Part shown: in pieces, positions 26,325 to 37,029 of the stretch
Position numbering within the stretch: the first letter of the stretch is position 1
Layout of the letters: each line of letters starts with the position of its first letter
DNA from: Roseibium sediminicola
GTDB taxonomy: Bacteria > Pseudomonadota > Alphaproteobacteria > Rhizobiales > Stappiaceae
DNA length: 64,000 nt
Assembly: GCF_023156505.1 (NCBI RefSeq)
Contig: NZ_JALNMJ010000002.1
Span: 186,001-250,000 of the forward strand
Reading direction: 5' to 3'
Translations under genes and position numbers: made by a program
Notes under the pieces: generated by a model
Database searches by the model: none
What the model saw: the letters and a program-made list of their open reading frames with translations, nothing else
What the model was told of the DNA's origin: nothing

Positions 26325-27041
26325 ATGGACATGAGCGGCTCCCACCGGATTCCGGCCAAGCGGGAAAAAGTCTGGGAGGCATTGAACGACCCGGATATCC
26401 TGAAAGCCTGCATTCCGGGCTGCGAAAGCCTGGAAAAGACCTCCGACAATGAGATGTCCGCAGCCGTGACTTCGAAAATCGGCCCGGTCAAGGCCAAGTT
26501 CAAAGGCGCGGTCACGCTGGAAAACATCAAGGCGCCGGAAAGTTACACGATTGTCGGCGAAGGCAAAGGCGGTGTCGCCGGTTTTGCCAAGGGCTCTGCG
26601 GATGTGTCACTTGCGGAAGAGGGAGACGAAACCGTGCTCTCCTACGCGGCCAAGGCCCAGGTCGGGGGTAAGCTGGCCCAGCTCGGCAGCCGGTTGATTG
26701 ATTCCACCGCGAAGAAGATGGCGGAAGACTTTTTCACCAAATTCACGGAATTGGTCGGCGGTGATGGATCCGGCGACGGCGCCGCGGACAGTGACCTGGA
26801 AGCCTCGGACGACGACCTGGATCCCGGTGTTGCCGAGGAAGCCAAGCGCATCGCAATTGAGGAAACTCCTGGAGAAGTGCTGCATGCGATCGAGGAGGCG
26901 GAGCATGCGGTTGAGGAGACAATCCACAAGGCCGAGGAAAATATCGAGGCGGCGGCGGGACGCAACGCCTATGGCGGTCCGATGGTCTGGGGACTGGTTC
27001 TGCTCGGCGCGTTGATTGTCGTTCTTGCTCTTGCAAGTTGA
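26325..27041 (+). CDS. coxG: CoxG-like SRPBCC protein with C-terminal membrane anchor
   Basis: 238 residues from ATG 26325 (GGGGAG upstream). The first 150 residues are the CoxG/SRPBCC lipid- or ligand-binding fold (GSHRIPAKREKVWEALNDPD, CIPGCESLEK, SKIGPVKAKFKGAVTLENIK). A highly acidic, Glu/Ala-rich linker follows (about 150-215), then a final hydrophobic helix (VWGLVLLGALIVVLALA) that likely anchors the protein. CoxG has been linked in CO-oxidising bacteria to recruiting CO dehydrogenase to the membrane. It is first in the cox operon. Confidence 0.88.
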   Translation: MDMSGSHRIPAKREKVWEALNDPDILKACIPGCESLEKTSDNEMSAAVTSKIGPVKAKFKGAVTLENIKAPESYTIVGEGKGGVAGFAKGSADVSLAEEGDETVLSYAAKAQVGGKLAQLGSRLIDSTAKKMAEDFFTKFTELVGGDGSGDGAADSDLEASDDDLDPGVAEEAKRIAIEETPGEVLHAIEEAEHAVEETIHKAEENIEAAAGRNAYGGPMVWGLVLLGALIVVLALAS

Positions 27042-27170
27042 CCGGGCGGTCTAATTTTTGAAAGATCGGGATCTGGCAGCCAGGCACATGGCAGGTCTCC
27101 ATAGAACACGGTGAAAAGCCGGAATTTTCACGGGCGCCAGCCCACGGAATTTCATGAGGGAGAGAAATTT

Positions 27171-27662
<492 letters not shown>

Positions 27663-27710
27663 CAGCTCCACTCCCAAGCTTGTTGCGCGGGGCGTCCCGC
27701 GCCGAGACAC

Positions 27711-27777
27711 CAAGACCTCATCAAATGCCCAATTGCCGGGAGGAGACTGGCACCAGGCATTTGCCCGCCGGGTCTTG
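27711..27777 (+). repeat. Long inverted repeat between coxS and coxL
   Basis: Nested arms: CAAGACC (27711-27717) pairs with GGTCTTG (27771-27777), and CAAATGCC (27722-27729) pairs with GGCATTTG (27756-27763). A separate perfect 7-bp hairpin GCGCGGG/CCCGCGC sits at 27685-27702. The 210-bp gap has no gene. It may slow or process the coxS-coxL transcript and so set subunit ratios (inference). No T-run is present. Confidence 0.5.
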
Positions 27778-27872
27778 ACCAAGATACGCCCGTCGGGCGG
27801 CCACCGGCAGAGCCGGTTGGAGGAGGATTTCCGGTCACGGCGGAACCGGACCAGATATTTGGGAGAGAATTC

Positions 27873-30233
27873 ATGGCAGTAGAGGGGATTGGCGCCCGCG
27901 CCCTGCGCAAGGAAGACAAGCGCTTCATCACCGGCAAGGGCCGCTACACGGACGACATGACCATGCCCGGGATGGGCTTCGCGGCCTTTGTCCGCTCGCC
28001 ACATGCCCATGCCAAGGTCACCGGCATCGATGCAAGCGCGGCCCTGGCTATGCCGGGTGTCGACGCTGTGCTTACTGGAGACCAGCTTATTGGCGACGGC
28101 ATCGGCAACCTGATTTGTGGCTGGATGATCCATTCCAAGGACGGCTCGCCGATGAAAATGGGCGGCTGGCGCGCCCTGGAACCGGAAATCGTGCGCCATG
28201 TCGGCCAGGCGGTCGCCGTGGTCGTCGCCGACACCCAGGCCCAGGCCCGCGACGCGGCGGACGCTGTTGTCGTCGACTATGAGGAACTGCCGGCCGTGAT
28301 TGATCCGCTGGCAGCGCTTGAGCCGGGCGCGCCGCAGCTTCATCCGGAGGCCGAAGGCAACCTGATCTACGATTGGGAGATCGGCGACGAAGCCGCTACC
28401 AACGCGGCATTCGAGAAGGCGGCCCATGTCACCCGCATGGAGATCCACAACAACCGCCTGGTTCCGAACGCAATGGAACCGCGCGCGGCTCTGGCGGGCT
28501 ACGATGCAGCGGAAGAGCATTACACGCTCTACACCACCTCGCAGAACCCGCATGTGGCCCGTCTGGTGCTGTCGGCCTTTTATAACGTCGCGCCGGAACA
28601 CAAGCTGCGCGTGATCGCGCCGGATGTCGGCGGCGGTTTCGGTTCAAAGATCTACATCTATCCGGAAGAAATGGTCTGCCTGTGGGCTTCCAAGCGGGTA
28701 GGACGTCCGGTCAAATGGGTCTCGGACCGCACCGAGGCCTTCCTGACGGATGCCCATGGCCGCGATCACCGCTCGGAGGCGGAACTGGCTCTGGACGCCG
28801 ACAACAGGATTCTGGGGTTCCGGGTCAAGACGGTGGCCAATCTCGGCGCCTACATGTCGCTGTTCTCGTCGTCGGTGCCGACCTATCTCTACGCAACGTT
28901 GCTGTCGGGCCAGTATGACATCCCGGCGATCCACGCCAACGTGAAGACGGTCTATACCAACACCACGCCGGTGGATGCCTATCGCGGCGCAGGTCGTCCG
29001 GAAGCGACCTATCTTCTTGAGCGGGTGATGGAAACAGCGGCACGCGAGGTTGGCCTGTCTCCGGCCGAGTTCCGCCGCAAGAACTTCATCCGTACCTTCC
29101 CGCACCAGACGCCGGTGATCATGTGCTACGACGCCGGCAACTACGATGCGACGCTGGATGCGGCTCTGAAGGCCGCCGACTATGACGGTTTTGCCGCTCG
29201 CAAGGCTGAGGCCGCTTCGCGCGGCAAGCTGCGCGGCATTGGCCTGTCCTGTTACATCGAGGCCTGCGGCATCGCACCGTCGGCGGCCGTCGGGTCCCTG
29301 GGAGCCGGCGTCGGTCTCTGGGAATCGGCCGAGGTGCGGGTCAATCCGGTCGGCACGATCGAGGTGCTGACCGGTTCGCACAGCCATGGCCAGGGCCATG
29401 AGACCACCTTTGCCCAGCTGATCAGCGAACGCTTCGGCCTCGACACGGACGCCGTCTCGATCGTTCATGGCGATACCGACAAGGTACAGTTCGGCATGGG
29501 CACATACGGCTCCCGGTCTGGCGCCGTCGGCATGTCGGCGATCGTCAAGGCGCTCGACAAGGTCGAGGCAAAGGCCAAGAAGATTGCGGCGCATCTGATG
29601 GAGGCCGCCGAGGGCGACATCCAGATCGAGGGCGGCGAGTTGAAAGTGGCCGGCACCGACAAGAAGTTGAGCTTCACCGAGGTCGCGCTAGCCGCCTACA
29701 CCGCCCACAACCTGCCGGAAGGCATGGAGCCGGGATTGAAGGAAGGTGCGTTCTACGACCCGACCAACTTCACCTTCCCGGCAGGCACTTATGTCTGTGA
29801 AGTGGAAGTCGATCCGGACACCGGCAAGACCGAGGTGGTCAGCTTCGTCGCCGCCGATGATTTCGGAAACATCATCAACCCGATGATCGTCGAAGGCCAG
29901 GTCCATGGCGGTATCACACAGGGCATCGGCCAGGCACTGCTGGAAAACGCGTCCTATGACGAGAACGGTCAGCTCCTGACGGCGTCCTACATGGACTATT
30001 GCATGCCGCGCGCCGACGACGTGCCGTCCTACCAGCTGTCCACCCATGTCACCGAATGCCCGGGCAACCCGCTCGGCATGAAGGGCTGCGGCGAGGCAGG
30101 TGCGATTGGATCGCCGCCGGCGGTGATCAACGCCATCACCGATGCCATCGGCAACAACGGTTTGTCCATGCCGGCTTCTCCGGAAAAGGTCTGGGCCCTG
30201 TGCCAGGCTGGCATGAGGCAGGCGGCCGAATAA
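27873..30233 (+). CDS. coxL: Molybdenum-binding large subunit, CO dehydrogenase form II type
   Basis: 786 residues. The molybdopterin-binding catalytic subunit of a CoxMSL-type enzyme. The active-site loop reads A369-Y-R-G-A-G-R375, the form II signature; true high-affinity form I CO dehydrogenase has AYRCSFR. The catalytic glutamate is E741 in [14 protein letters not shown]. Mo-binding segments GGGFGSK (about 253) and [16 protein letters not shown] (about 505) are visible. The substrate is therefore uncertain: CO at low efficiency or another small molecule oxidised by the form II group. It lies downstream of coxS and upstream of coxM. ATG is preceded by GGGAGAG. Confidence 0.92.
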   Translation: MAVEGIGARALRKEDKRFITGKGRYTDDMTMPGMGFAAFVRSPHAHAKVTGIDASAALAMPGVDAVLTGDQLIGDGIGNLICGWMIHSKDGSPMKMGGWRALEPEIVRHVGQAVAVVVADTQAQARDAADAVVVDYEELPAVIDPLAALEPGAPQLHPEAEGNLIYDWEIGDEAATNAAFEKAAHVTRMEIHNNRLVPNAMEPRAALAGYDAAEEHYTLYTTSQNPHVARLVLSAFYNVAPEHKLRVIAPDVGGGFGSKIYIYPEEMVCLWASKRVGRPVKWVSDRTEAFLTDAHGRDHRSEAELALDADNRILGFRVKTVANLGAYMSLFSSSVPTYLYATLLSGQYDIPAIHANVKTVYTNTTPVDAYRGAGRPEATYLLERVMETAAREVGLSPAEFRRKNFIRTFPHQTPVIMCYDAGNYDATLDAALKAADYDGFAARKAEAASRGKLRGIGLSCYIEACGIAPSAAVGSLGAGVGLWESAEVRVNPVGTIEVLTGSHSHGQGHETTFAQLISERFGLDTDAVSIVHGDTDKVQFGMGTYGSRSGAVGMSAIVKALDKVEAKAKKIAAHLMEAAEGDIQIEGGELKVAGTDKKLSFTEVALAAYTAHNLPEGMEPGLKEGAFYDPTNFTFPAGTYVCEVEVDPDTGKTEVVSFVAADDFGNIINPMIVEGQVHGGITQGIGQALLENASYDENGQLLTASYMDYCMPRADDVPSYQLSTHVTECPGNPLGMKGCGEAGAIGSPPAVINAITDAIGNNGLSMPASPEKVWALCQAGMRQAAE

Positions 30234-30294
30234 ACACTTTCGGGCGGGGGACCCCCGCCCATCCTGGAACAGACTTTTTCGGGGGAGACCCAAC

Positions 30295-31095
30295 ATGTAT
30301 GAGACAAATTATCACCGCGCAGGTTCCGTTGCCGAGGCCGCGGAGAAAATGGCCGGCGCCGATGACGGCAAGTTTCTTGGTGGCGGTCAGACGCTGTTGC
30401 CGACCATGAAACAGCGACTGGCCGCGCCGTCCGATCTGATTGACGTCACCAAGATCGCCGAAATGAAAGGCATTTGCGCCGATGGCGACGGTGTCTCCAT
30501 CGGAGCCGCGACAACCCATGCGGAAGTGGCAGGATCAGACCTTGTGAAACAGACCCTTCCTGGGTTGGCCTCCCTTGCGGGCGGCATTGGCGATCCAGCC
30601 GTTCGCCATATGGGCACGATCGGCGGGTCGATCGCCAACAACGATCCGGCGGCGGACTATCCGGCCGCTCTTGTCGCGCTCGGAGCCACGGTGATCACCA
30701 GCAAGCGTGAACTTGCCGCCGAAGACTTCTTCACCGGCATGTTCGAAACGGCGCTTGAGGATGACGAAGTGGTTGTCTCCGTCAAGTTCCCTGGAGCTGC
30801 CGCCAGCGCCTATGCTAAATATCCAAACCCGGCCTCACGCTATGCCATGGCGGGCGTCTTTGTGGCCAAGGGCAAGGATGGCGGCGTAAAGGTCGCCGTG
30901 ACCGGAGCCGGCCAGGACGGGGTCTTCCGCATGTCGGCCATGGAAACGGCGCTTGCTGGGAATTTTTCTCCGGATGCGGTTGCCGGCATTGCACCGAATG
31001 CGGACGATCTCCTGTCTGATCTGCACGGTTCGGCCGCTTATCGGGCGAACCTGGTCACGGTGATGGCCAAGCGTGCGATTGCAGCGGCTGGATAA
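30295..31095 (+). CDS. coxM: FAD-binding medium subunit (CoxM)
   Basis: 266 residues. The flavoprotein subunit passes electrons from the iron-sulfur clusters to the respiratory chain. FAD motifs: [11 protein letters not shown] (about 32-42) and [19 protein letters not shown] (about 107-125). The C-terminal CO dehydrogenase flavoprotein domain covers about 170-266. ATG follows GGGGGAGACCCAAC. Last gene of the coxG-S-L-M operon. The accessory genes coxDEF, needed to build the Cu-S-Mo centre of form I enzymes, are not present. Confidence 0.93.
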   Translation: MYETNYHRAGSVAEAAEKMAGADDGKFLGGGQTLLPTMKQRLAAPSDLIDVTKIAEMKGICADGDGVSIGAATTHAEVAGSDLVKQTLPGLASLAGGIGDPAVRHMGTIGGSIANNDPAADYPAALVALGATVITSKRELAAEDFFTGMFETALEDDEVVVSVKFPGAAASAYAKYPNPASRYAMAGVFVAKGKDGGVKVAVTGAGQDGVFRMSAMETALAGNFSPDAVAGIAPNADDLLSDLHGSAAYRANLVTVMAKRAIAAAG

Positions 31096-31118
31096 ACAGC
31101 CTATACGAGAAAAGCTGG

Positions 31119-31150
31119 AGCCCGGCCGGGAAACGGCCGGGCTTTCTTGC
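31119..31150 (+). terminator. Intrinsic terminator of the cox operon
   Basis: A perfect 10-bp GC-rich stem (AGCCCGGCCG with CGGCCGGGCT, loop GGAAA) is followed by TTCTTGC. It lies 23 bp after the coxM stop. Confidence 0.85.
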
Positions 31151-31394
31151 TGGATTTTCAGCAGGTTCGACAAAAACTGTCATCTTACGTTCACGGGCAG
31201 TGGGCAGGTGACTAATGAGAAACAGCGACGACTTCCGGCCCGATCGCCTGTGGCGGATCGATAATTTCGCCGCAATGCAAAGTCACGTAGGCTCGAAAGG
31301 CGGGTGTTGTGACCGGTGGCACATTGTATCAGGTCGCTAACGGGCATATTCAGGGACCTGGCAATAGCCCGCAAATGGAGACCACGAGGAGCCG

Positions 31395-33143
31395 ATGGCT
31401 GGAGCAAAACAACAACCGATGAAGCATAGCGGCGGGCGTGACAATCCGGTCTCCCAGGCGTTCCGGCCCGTTCGCACAGCCTTTTGGGGCGTTGCGCTGG
31501 TCAGTTTCGTCATCAACATCCTGATGCTGACCGGACCCGTCTTCATGCTTCAGGTGTATGACCGTGTTCTGGCCAGCGGCTCCGTGCCGACACTCGTGGT
31601 GATCGGTTCCCTCGCGATTGTGCTCTACGTATTCTACGGCCTTCTGGAAGGGGTGCGCGGCCGCATTCTGGCCAGGCTCGGCCAGCGGGTCGATGCCAGG
31701 TTGTCCGGGATTGTCTACAGGGTCTCCAACAGCCTGCCCATTCGTCTCGGCAGTAGAGCCGCCAAGCTCCGGCCGGTGCAGGACCTGGATACGGTGCGCC
31801 AGTTTCTCTCGGGACCCGGACCGGCGGCGATTTTTGATATTCCCTGGCTGCCGCTTTACCTCGGCATCGTGTTCCTGTTCCATCCCTTGCTCGGCGTTGT
31901 CGGGCTCGGCGGCGCGCTCGTGATTTCCGTGCTGATCGGCCTGAATGAAATGATGTCGCGCGGACCATCGGAAGAGGCGGCCGGACATGCGGGCCGGCGC
32001 GCTGCCGAGATCGAAATGGGGCAGCGGAATTCCGAAGTGCTGACCGCCATGGGCATGCAGGACGCCTTGACTGGCAAATGGAATGCACAGAACGGCGACT
32101 ACCTGGCAACACAGCGCCGCGCGGCCGACCGTACAGGACTGTTCGGCACGGCCATCAAGACCATCCGCTTTGTTCTGCAATCGGCTATCCTGGGTGTGGG
32201 CGCCTGGCTTGCCATCAAGCAGGAGATCAGCCCGGGTGTCATGATCGCTGCTTCGATCATGACCTCGCGCGCGTTGTCACCGATCGAGCAGGCCGTTGCT
32301 CAGTGGCGCGGCTTTGTCGCCAGCCGTCAGGCCCTGAAACGGCTCCGGGAAGTGCTCCAGGTCGCGGAAGCAGAACCGGAAAAAATGGACCTGCCGATGC
32401 CCAAGGAGAAACTCACCGTGGAACAGGTGTTCTGCGGTCCCTTCGGCGAGGCCATGCCATACGTGCAGAATGTGTCCCTGGAACTGCAGGCCGGGGATGG
32501 CCTTGGCATTATCGGGCCTTCCGGTTCAGGAAAATCGACCTTTGCCCGGGCTTTGGTTGGAGCGACTCCGGCCCTTAAAGGGGTGATCCGCTATGACGGC
32601 GCCGAGCTCGGCCAGTGGCCAAGCGGCCGTCGCGGTGAATTCATAGGGTATCTGCCGCAGGACCTGCAATTGTTCGACGGCACGATTGCGGACAATATCG
32701 CCCGGTTCAGCACCAACGCTTCGCCGGACATGATCATTCAGGCCGCGAAGCTCGCCGATGTGCATGACCTGATCGTCGGTCTTCCCGAGGGCTACAACAC
32801 GGTGATCGGCCGCACCGGCCGTCTGCTTTCCGCCGGGCAAAGACAGCGTATTGCATTGGCCAGGGCCCTTTATGGTGACCCGTTCCTGGTTGTGCTCGAT
32901 GAGCCGAATTCCAATCTGGACGCGGAAGGCGAGGGCGCTCTGACCGGCGCCATCAAGGCCATGCGTGAAAAAGGCTCCATCGTCGTGATCATTGCACACC
33001 GACCGAGCGCGATTGCGACGGTCGACAAGATCCTGTGCCTGAAGGACGGCAAGATGGCTGGCTTTGGGCCGAAGGAAGAAGTGCTCAGGCAAGTGGTTCA
33101 GCCGGTGCAGCAACAGCGCGCCGTGGTTGGCACGGGACGGTGA
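31395..33143 (+). CDS. Type I secretion ABC transporter (PrtD/HlyB-like)
   Basis: 582 residues. The N-terminal membrane domain spans about 25-310 (six helices) and the ATPase domain about 330-570. Walker A is GPSGSGKSTFARAL, the signature LSAGQRQRIALARAL, Walker B FLVVLDEPNSNLD, and the H-loop IIAHRPSAIA. The short length, without a peptidase domain, fits the PrtD subfamily that exports RTX-type proteins. It overlaps the membrane-fusion gene (TGATG). The substrate and the outer-membrane TolC partner are not in the window. Confidence 0.92.
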   Translation: MAGAKQQPMKHSGGRDNPVSQAFRPVRTAFWGVALVSFVINILMLTGPVFMLQVYDRVLASGSVPTLVVIGSLAIVLYVFYGLLEGVRGRILARLGQRVDARLSGIVYRVSNSLPIRLGSRAAKLRPVQDLDTVRQFLSGPGPAAIFDIPWLPLYLGIVFLFHPLLGVVGLGGALVISVLIGLNEMMSRGPSEEAAGHAGRRAAEIEMGQRNSEVLTAMGMQDALTGKWNAQNGDYLATQRRAADRTGLFGTAIKTIRFVLQSAILGVGAWLAIKQEISPGVMIAASIMTSRALSPIEQAVAQWRGFVASRQALKRLREVLQVAEAEPEKMDLPMPKEKLTVEQVFCGPFGEAMPYVQNVSLELQAGDGLGIIGPSGSGKSTFARALVGATPALKGVIRYDGAELGQWPSGRRGEFIGYLPQDLQLFDGTIADNIARFSTNASPDMIIQAAKLADVHDLIVGLPEGYNTVIGRTGRLLSAGQRQRIALARALYGDPFLVVLDEPNSNLDAEGEGALTGAIKAMREKGSIVVIIAHRPSAIATVDKILCLKDGKMAGFGPKEEVLRQVVQPVQQQRAVVGTGR

Positions 33144-34477
33144 TGATGTCGAAAAACAAAAACGCAGACGTGACGGCGAAACCGCAATCCGACCCCGATC
33201 AGGAGCTGCGCCAGACCGTGCGCAATCATCTCCTGTTCGCCCTGTTTCTGGCGCTGTTGGTGGTTGGCGGCATCGGTGGCTGGGCCACCTTTACGGAGAT
33301 TTCCGGCGCAGTGGTCTCTTCCGGAACCATTGTCGTGGAGACCAATACCAAGCATGTTCAGCACCGCGAAGGCGGTATTGTCCGGCAGATCCGCGTCAAG
33401 AACGGCGACACGGTGGAAGCCGGCGACCTTTTGATCAGCCTGGACGATACGGTCACGCGTGCCAATCTGGCGGTGATCACAAAGCAGCTGACAGAGCTGA
33501 CGGCCCAGGAATACAGGCTCGAGGCGGAACGCGATGATCTGCCCACGATCGACTGGCCGGAAGAACGTAAGCGAGACCTGGGCGATATCGAACGCGGCCA
33601 GCAGCTGCTGCTGGAAGCGCGCCGAAATTCCAAGGACGGGCGCAAGAACCAGCTGGAAGAACAGATCCGCCAGTTCAACAAGCAGACCGAGGGCCTTCAG
33701 GCCCAGGTCGATGCCAAGGATTCCGAAATTGAGTTGATTGACGAAGAACTGGCCGATCTCGGGGGGCTGCTCAACAAACAGCTGGTCTCCAAGAGCCGTG
33801 TGACCGGTTTGCGCCGTGAAAAGGCGCGCCTGTCGGGGGAATATGGCGATCTGATCGCCCAGATCGCCCGCACCAAGGAAGCGATCAGCGAGCGGCGTAT
33901 CCAGATCCTGCAGATCGAGGAATCCTATCGCGCCGAAGTGCTGGAACAGTTGCAGGAAGTCCGCTCGCGCATTGCCCAGCTGGAAGAACAGAAGATCGCG
34001 GCGGAGGACGAATTGACCCGTGTCGACATTCTGGCGCCCAGAAACGGGTATGTGCACCAGTTGTCCGTGCACACGATCGGCGGCGTGATAGCCCCGGGCG
34101 AAACCGTCATGCAGATTGTGCCGCGCGAAGACCAGCTGATCGTGGAGACGCAGGTGCGTCCGGTGGATATCGACCAGATGTCACCTGGGCAGAAGGCGCG
34201 AATCCGCTTTCCGAGCTTCGATCAGCGGACCACGCCGGAATTGACCGCCCAGCTTCTGACGGTATCGGCGGACCTCAACGAGGATGAGCGCACCGGCAAC
34301 AGCTACTATGTAGCGCGCCTTTTGATCGACGAGGAGGAACTCAGCAAGCTCGGAGAAAAGGTCCTGGTTCCCGGAATGCCTGTCGAGACATTCTTGCAGA
34401 CCGGCGATCGCACTGTGCTGAGCTACCTGGTGAAACCTGTCACCGACCAGATCGCACACGCGCTCAGGGAGCAATGA
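33143..34477 (+). CDS. Type I secretion membrane-fusion protein (HlyD/PrtE-like)
   Basis: 444 residues from ATG 33143 (or 33146). One N-terminal membrane helix (LLFALFLALLVVGGIGGWAT), a biotinyl-lipoyl-like domain split around EGGIVRQIRVKNGDTVEAGD, a long coiled-coil hairpin (about 100-290) and the HlyD C-terminal domain (YVHQLSVHTIGGVIAPGETV, VPGMPVETFLQTGDRTVLSY). Joins the inner-membrane ABC protein to an outer-membrane channel. Translationally coupled to the ABC gene. It is convergent with moeA, 12 bp away. Confidence 0.93.
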   Translation: MMSKNKNADVTAKPQSDPDQELRQTVRNHLLFALFLALLVVGGIGGWATFTEISGAVVSSGTIVVETNTKHVQHREGGIVRQIRVKNGDTVEAGDLLISLDDTVTRANLAVITKQLTELTAQEYRLEAERDDLPTIDWPEERKRDLGDIERGQQLLLEARRNSKDGRKNQLEEQIRQFNKQTEGLQAQVDAKDSEIELIDEELADLGGLLNKQLVSKSRVTGLRREKARLSGEYGDLIAQIARTKEAISERRIQILQIEESYRAEVLEQLQEVRSRIAQLEEQKIAAEDELTRVDILAPRNGYVHQLSVHTIGGVIAPGETVMQIVPREDQLIVETQVRPVDIDQMSPGQKARIRFPSFDQRTTPELTAQLLTVSADLNEDERTGNSYYVARLLIDEEELSKLGEKVLVPGMPVETFLQTGDRTVLSYLVKPVTDQIAHALREQ

Positions 34478-34489
34478 CGCTCCGAAACG

Positions 34490-35695
34490 TCATAAAACCA
34501 GGATGGGAACGTCCGCACCGGCCTCTAGCGCCGGTGCGTGCGGTGCGCGGATGATCAGGGCGCCCGAACTGGCCAGAAGGTTCAGCATGGAACTGTCCTG
34601 CCTGCCAAACGGGGTAACGCGCAACCGGCCGTCTTCGTCCTCAGAAAGCGTTGCCCGCACATAATCCTGCCGGCGATCGTTTTCCGGCAGCGACGCGCCG
34701 AGAACAGCCGATTGCGACCGTCCTGTTGCTTCCGGCTGGCCGAGCATCCTGTGAATCAGCGGTTTCAAAAACAACAGCCCGCAGACCAGGCTGGAGACCG
34801 GATTGCCAGGCAATCCGAGCACCTTGGTGGTGCCGAGCCGTCCGGCCATGAGCGGTTTTCCGGGGCGCATGGCGATGCGCCAGAAAGCCAGATCCATGCC
34901 TTCCTTGCCGAGGACCTCCTGAACCAGATCGTGGTCGCCGACGGACGCACCGCCAAGTGTGACCAGGATGTCGGCCTTGGCGGTGAGCGCGTCGCGCACA
35001 TGACCGGCCAATGTCACCGGGTCATCGGGTGAAATGCCGAGGTCGACCGGCTCGCCGCCGCAATCCTCGACCATGGCCGCGATGCCGGCATGGTTGGAGG
35101 CAATGATCTGGTCAGGGCCAGGTTCGGTGCCGGGCCGGACCAGCTCGTCACCGGTCGCCAGGATGGCCACTTTCGGCCGTTTCCGGACCGGAAGCACCGC
35201 ATGGTTCATGGCGGCCGCCAGCGCCAGGTGGCGATAGGACAGTTTCAGCGGCGGTTCCAGAAGAACAGCGCCCTTGGCAAAGTCCAGTCCGGCAGGGCGC
35301 ACGAATGCCCCGGAGCGGGGGGCTTCCAGTACGGTGATCGTGTCGCCGTCGCGTCTGGCATCTTCCTGGATCAGGATCGTGTCTGCACCGGCGGGAACAG
35401 GCGCGCCGGTGAATATCCGCACCGCCTGTCCCGCCGCTACGGTGCCTGAAAATCCGTGTCCGGCCGGCGCTTCGCCGATCACGTCAAGCTTTGTCGCCTT
35501 GCCGGCAAGATCCTGATGGCGAATGGCATACCCGTCCATGGCGGATGCCGGAAAGGGTGGTTGTGTCCGTGTCGAGGCGAGGGGAGCCGCCAGAATACGC
35601 CCATTGGCCTCCGCGAGCGGGACGTGTTCCACGTCGGTCCGGGTCACATCGGAAAGCAGTTTTTGCAGCGCTTCGGCAACAGGCATAAGGCTCAT
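34490..35695 (-). CDS. moeA: Molybdopterin molybdenumtransferase MoeA
   Basis: 401 residues. Inserts molybdenum into adenylylated molybdopterin. Motifs: PLAEANGRILAAPLAS, PFPASAMDGYAIR, AGHGFSGTVAAGQAVRIFTG, then PVPAGADTILIQE, and the MoCF-binding core ILVTLGGASVGDHDLVQEVL with GLPGNPVSSLVC. Length is normal. It overlaps the moaC stop by one base. The product serves all molybdoenzymes, including the cox enzyme nearby. Confidence 0.96.
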   Translation of the reverse strand: MSLMPVAEALQKLLSDVTRTDVEHVPLAEANGRILAAPLASTRTQPPFPASAMDGYAIRHQDLAGKATKLDVIGEAPAGHGFSGTVAAGQAVRIFTGAPVPAGADTILIQEDARRDGDTITVLEAPRSGAFVRPAGLDFAKGAVLLEPPLKLSYRHLALAAAMNHAVLPVRKRPKVAILATGDELVRPGTEPGPDQIIASNHAGIAAMVEDCGGEPVDLGISPDDPVTLAGHVRDALTAKADILVTLGGASVGDHDLVQEVLGKEGMDLAFWRIAMRPGKPLMAGRLGTTKVLGLPGNPVSSLVCGLLFLKPLIHRMLGQPEATGRSQSAVLGASLPENDRRQDYVRATLSEDEDGRLRVTPFGRQDSSMLNLLASSGALIIRAPHAPALEAGADVPILVL

Positions 35696-36207
35696 CAGGT
35701 ACCGCCCTGGCTGCCGTCTTTCGCGATCGTCCAGTGTCCTGACTTGCCACCGGCCTTCTCCAGAAGACGGATGTCGCCGATCACCATGCCGCGATCCACG
35801 GCCTTGGCCATGTCATAAATCGTCAGGCAGGCGAGGGAACAGGCTGTCAGGGCTTCCATCTCAACACCGGTCTGGCCGCTGACCTTGGTCGTCGCCGTGA
35901 CGATCAGGCCGGGCAGGGCTTCGTCCACCTCGATATCGACGGTGACCTTCGACAGCATCAGCGGATGGCACAGCGGGATCAGCTCGTGGGTTCGTTTTGC
36001 GGCGAGAATGCCCGCCAGACGGGCGGTGCCGATGACATCGCCCTTCTTGGCATTGCCGGAGCGGATCAGATCGAGTGTTTCGGTCCGCATGGTGACGGAT
36101 CCGCGGGCGGTCGCGATCCGGTGGGTCACGGCTTTCTCGGAAACGTCCACCATGTTGGCGGCGCCGGCCTCGTCCAGATGCGTAAGCTTGGGGTCCTGGT
36201 CGCCCAT
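35695..36207 (-). CDS. moaC: Cyclic pyranopterin monophosphate synthase MoaC
   Basis: 170 residues. Second step of cyclic pyranopterin monophosphate formation. Family motifs: [20 protein letters not shown], then [33 protein letters not shown], and [20 protein letters not shown]. The catalytic lysine and aspartate regions ([20 protein letters not shown]) are present. It sits 6 bp from trpC in the conserved alphaproteobacterial trpD-trpC-moaC-moeA order. Confidence 0.96.
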   Translation of the reverse strand: MGDQDPKLTHLDEAGAANMVDVSEKAVTHRIATARGSVTMRTETLDLIRSGNAKKGDVIGTARLAGILAAKRTHELIPLCHPLMLSKVTVDIEVDEALPGLIVTATTKVSGQTGVEMEALTACSLACLTIYDMAKAVDRGMVIGDIRLLEKAGGKSGHWTIAKDGSQGGT

Positions 36208-36213
36208 CTCCGT

Positions 36214-37026
36214 TTAGACCGCCTGCGAGAGGGCCGGGCGGGCCAGCAAGTTCTTCGTCGCCGCAGCGACGTCGTCCTGACGCATCAGGCTCTCGCCGAT
36301 CAGGAACGTGGAAATGCCAACCTTGTTCATGCGCGCAAGATCCGCCGGAGTGAACAGGCCGGATTCTCCGACAACGATGCGCTCGTCCGGGATTTGCGGT
36401 GCCAGTTCTTCACTGGTTTCCAGCTTGGTCTCGAAGGTCTTCAGATTGCGGTTGTTGATGCCGAGCAGCGGTGAACTCAACTTGAGCGCCCGCTCCAGTT
36501 CCGAAGCGTTGTGCACTTCCAAAAGGACATCCATGCCGAGCTCAAAGGCCGTGTCCTCAAGCGCCCTGGCGGTGTCGTCATCGACAGCGGCAAGGATGAT
36601 CAGGATACAGTCGCCACCCCAGGCGCGGGCTTCAAAGACCTGGTAGGTGTCATAAAGGAAATCCTTGCGCAGGGCGGGCAGGTTGACGGCGGCGCGGGCC
36701 GCGGCCAGGAATTCGGGCTTGCCCTGGAAGGAAGGCGTGTCCGTCAGCACAGACAGGCAGGCCGCGCCGCCGTCTTCATAGGCCTTGGCGAGGAGCGGGG
36801 GATCGAAATCTTCCCGGATCAGTCCCTTTGAGGGGCTGGCCTTCTTGATTTCCGCTATCAGCGCGTAGTTGCCTTTGGCATGCCTGGCTTCGATCGCCTT
36901 TTGAAAACCGCGCGGTGCGGACGCGTCCGAAAGCCGAGCCTTCAGCTCGACCAGGGGAACGGCAGCCTTGGCGGCAGCGATCTCGTCGCGCTTGTAGGCT
37001 TCGATTTTTTGAAGAATGTCGGCCAT
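36214..37026 (-). CDS. trpC: Indole-3-glycerol phosphate synthase TrpC
   Basis: 270 residues, a TIM-barrel enzyme of tryptophan synthesis. Motifs: [20 protein letters not shown] (phosphate and substrate contacts), [80 protein letters not shown]. Monofunctional, not fused to TrpF. Three bases separate it from trpD. Confidence 0.97.
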   Translation of the reverse strand: MADILQKIEAYKRDEIAAAKAAVPLVELKARLSDASAPRGFQKAIEARHAKGNYALIAEIKKASPSKGLIREDFDPPLLAKAYEDGGAACLSVLTDTPSFQGKPEFLAAARAAVNLPALRKDFLYDTYQVFEARAWGGDCILIILAAVDDDTARALEDTAFELGMDVLLEVHNASELERALKLSSPLLGINNRNLKTFETKLETSEELAPQIPDERIVVGESGLFTPADLARMNKVGISTFLIGESLMRQDDVAAATKNLLARPALSQAV

Positions 37027-37029
37027 GAA

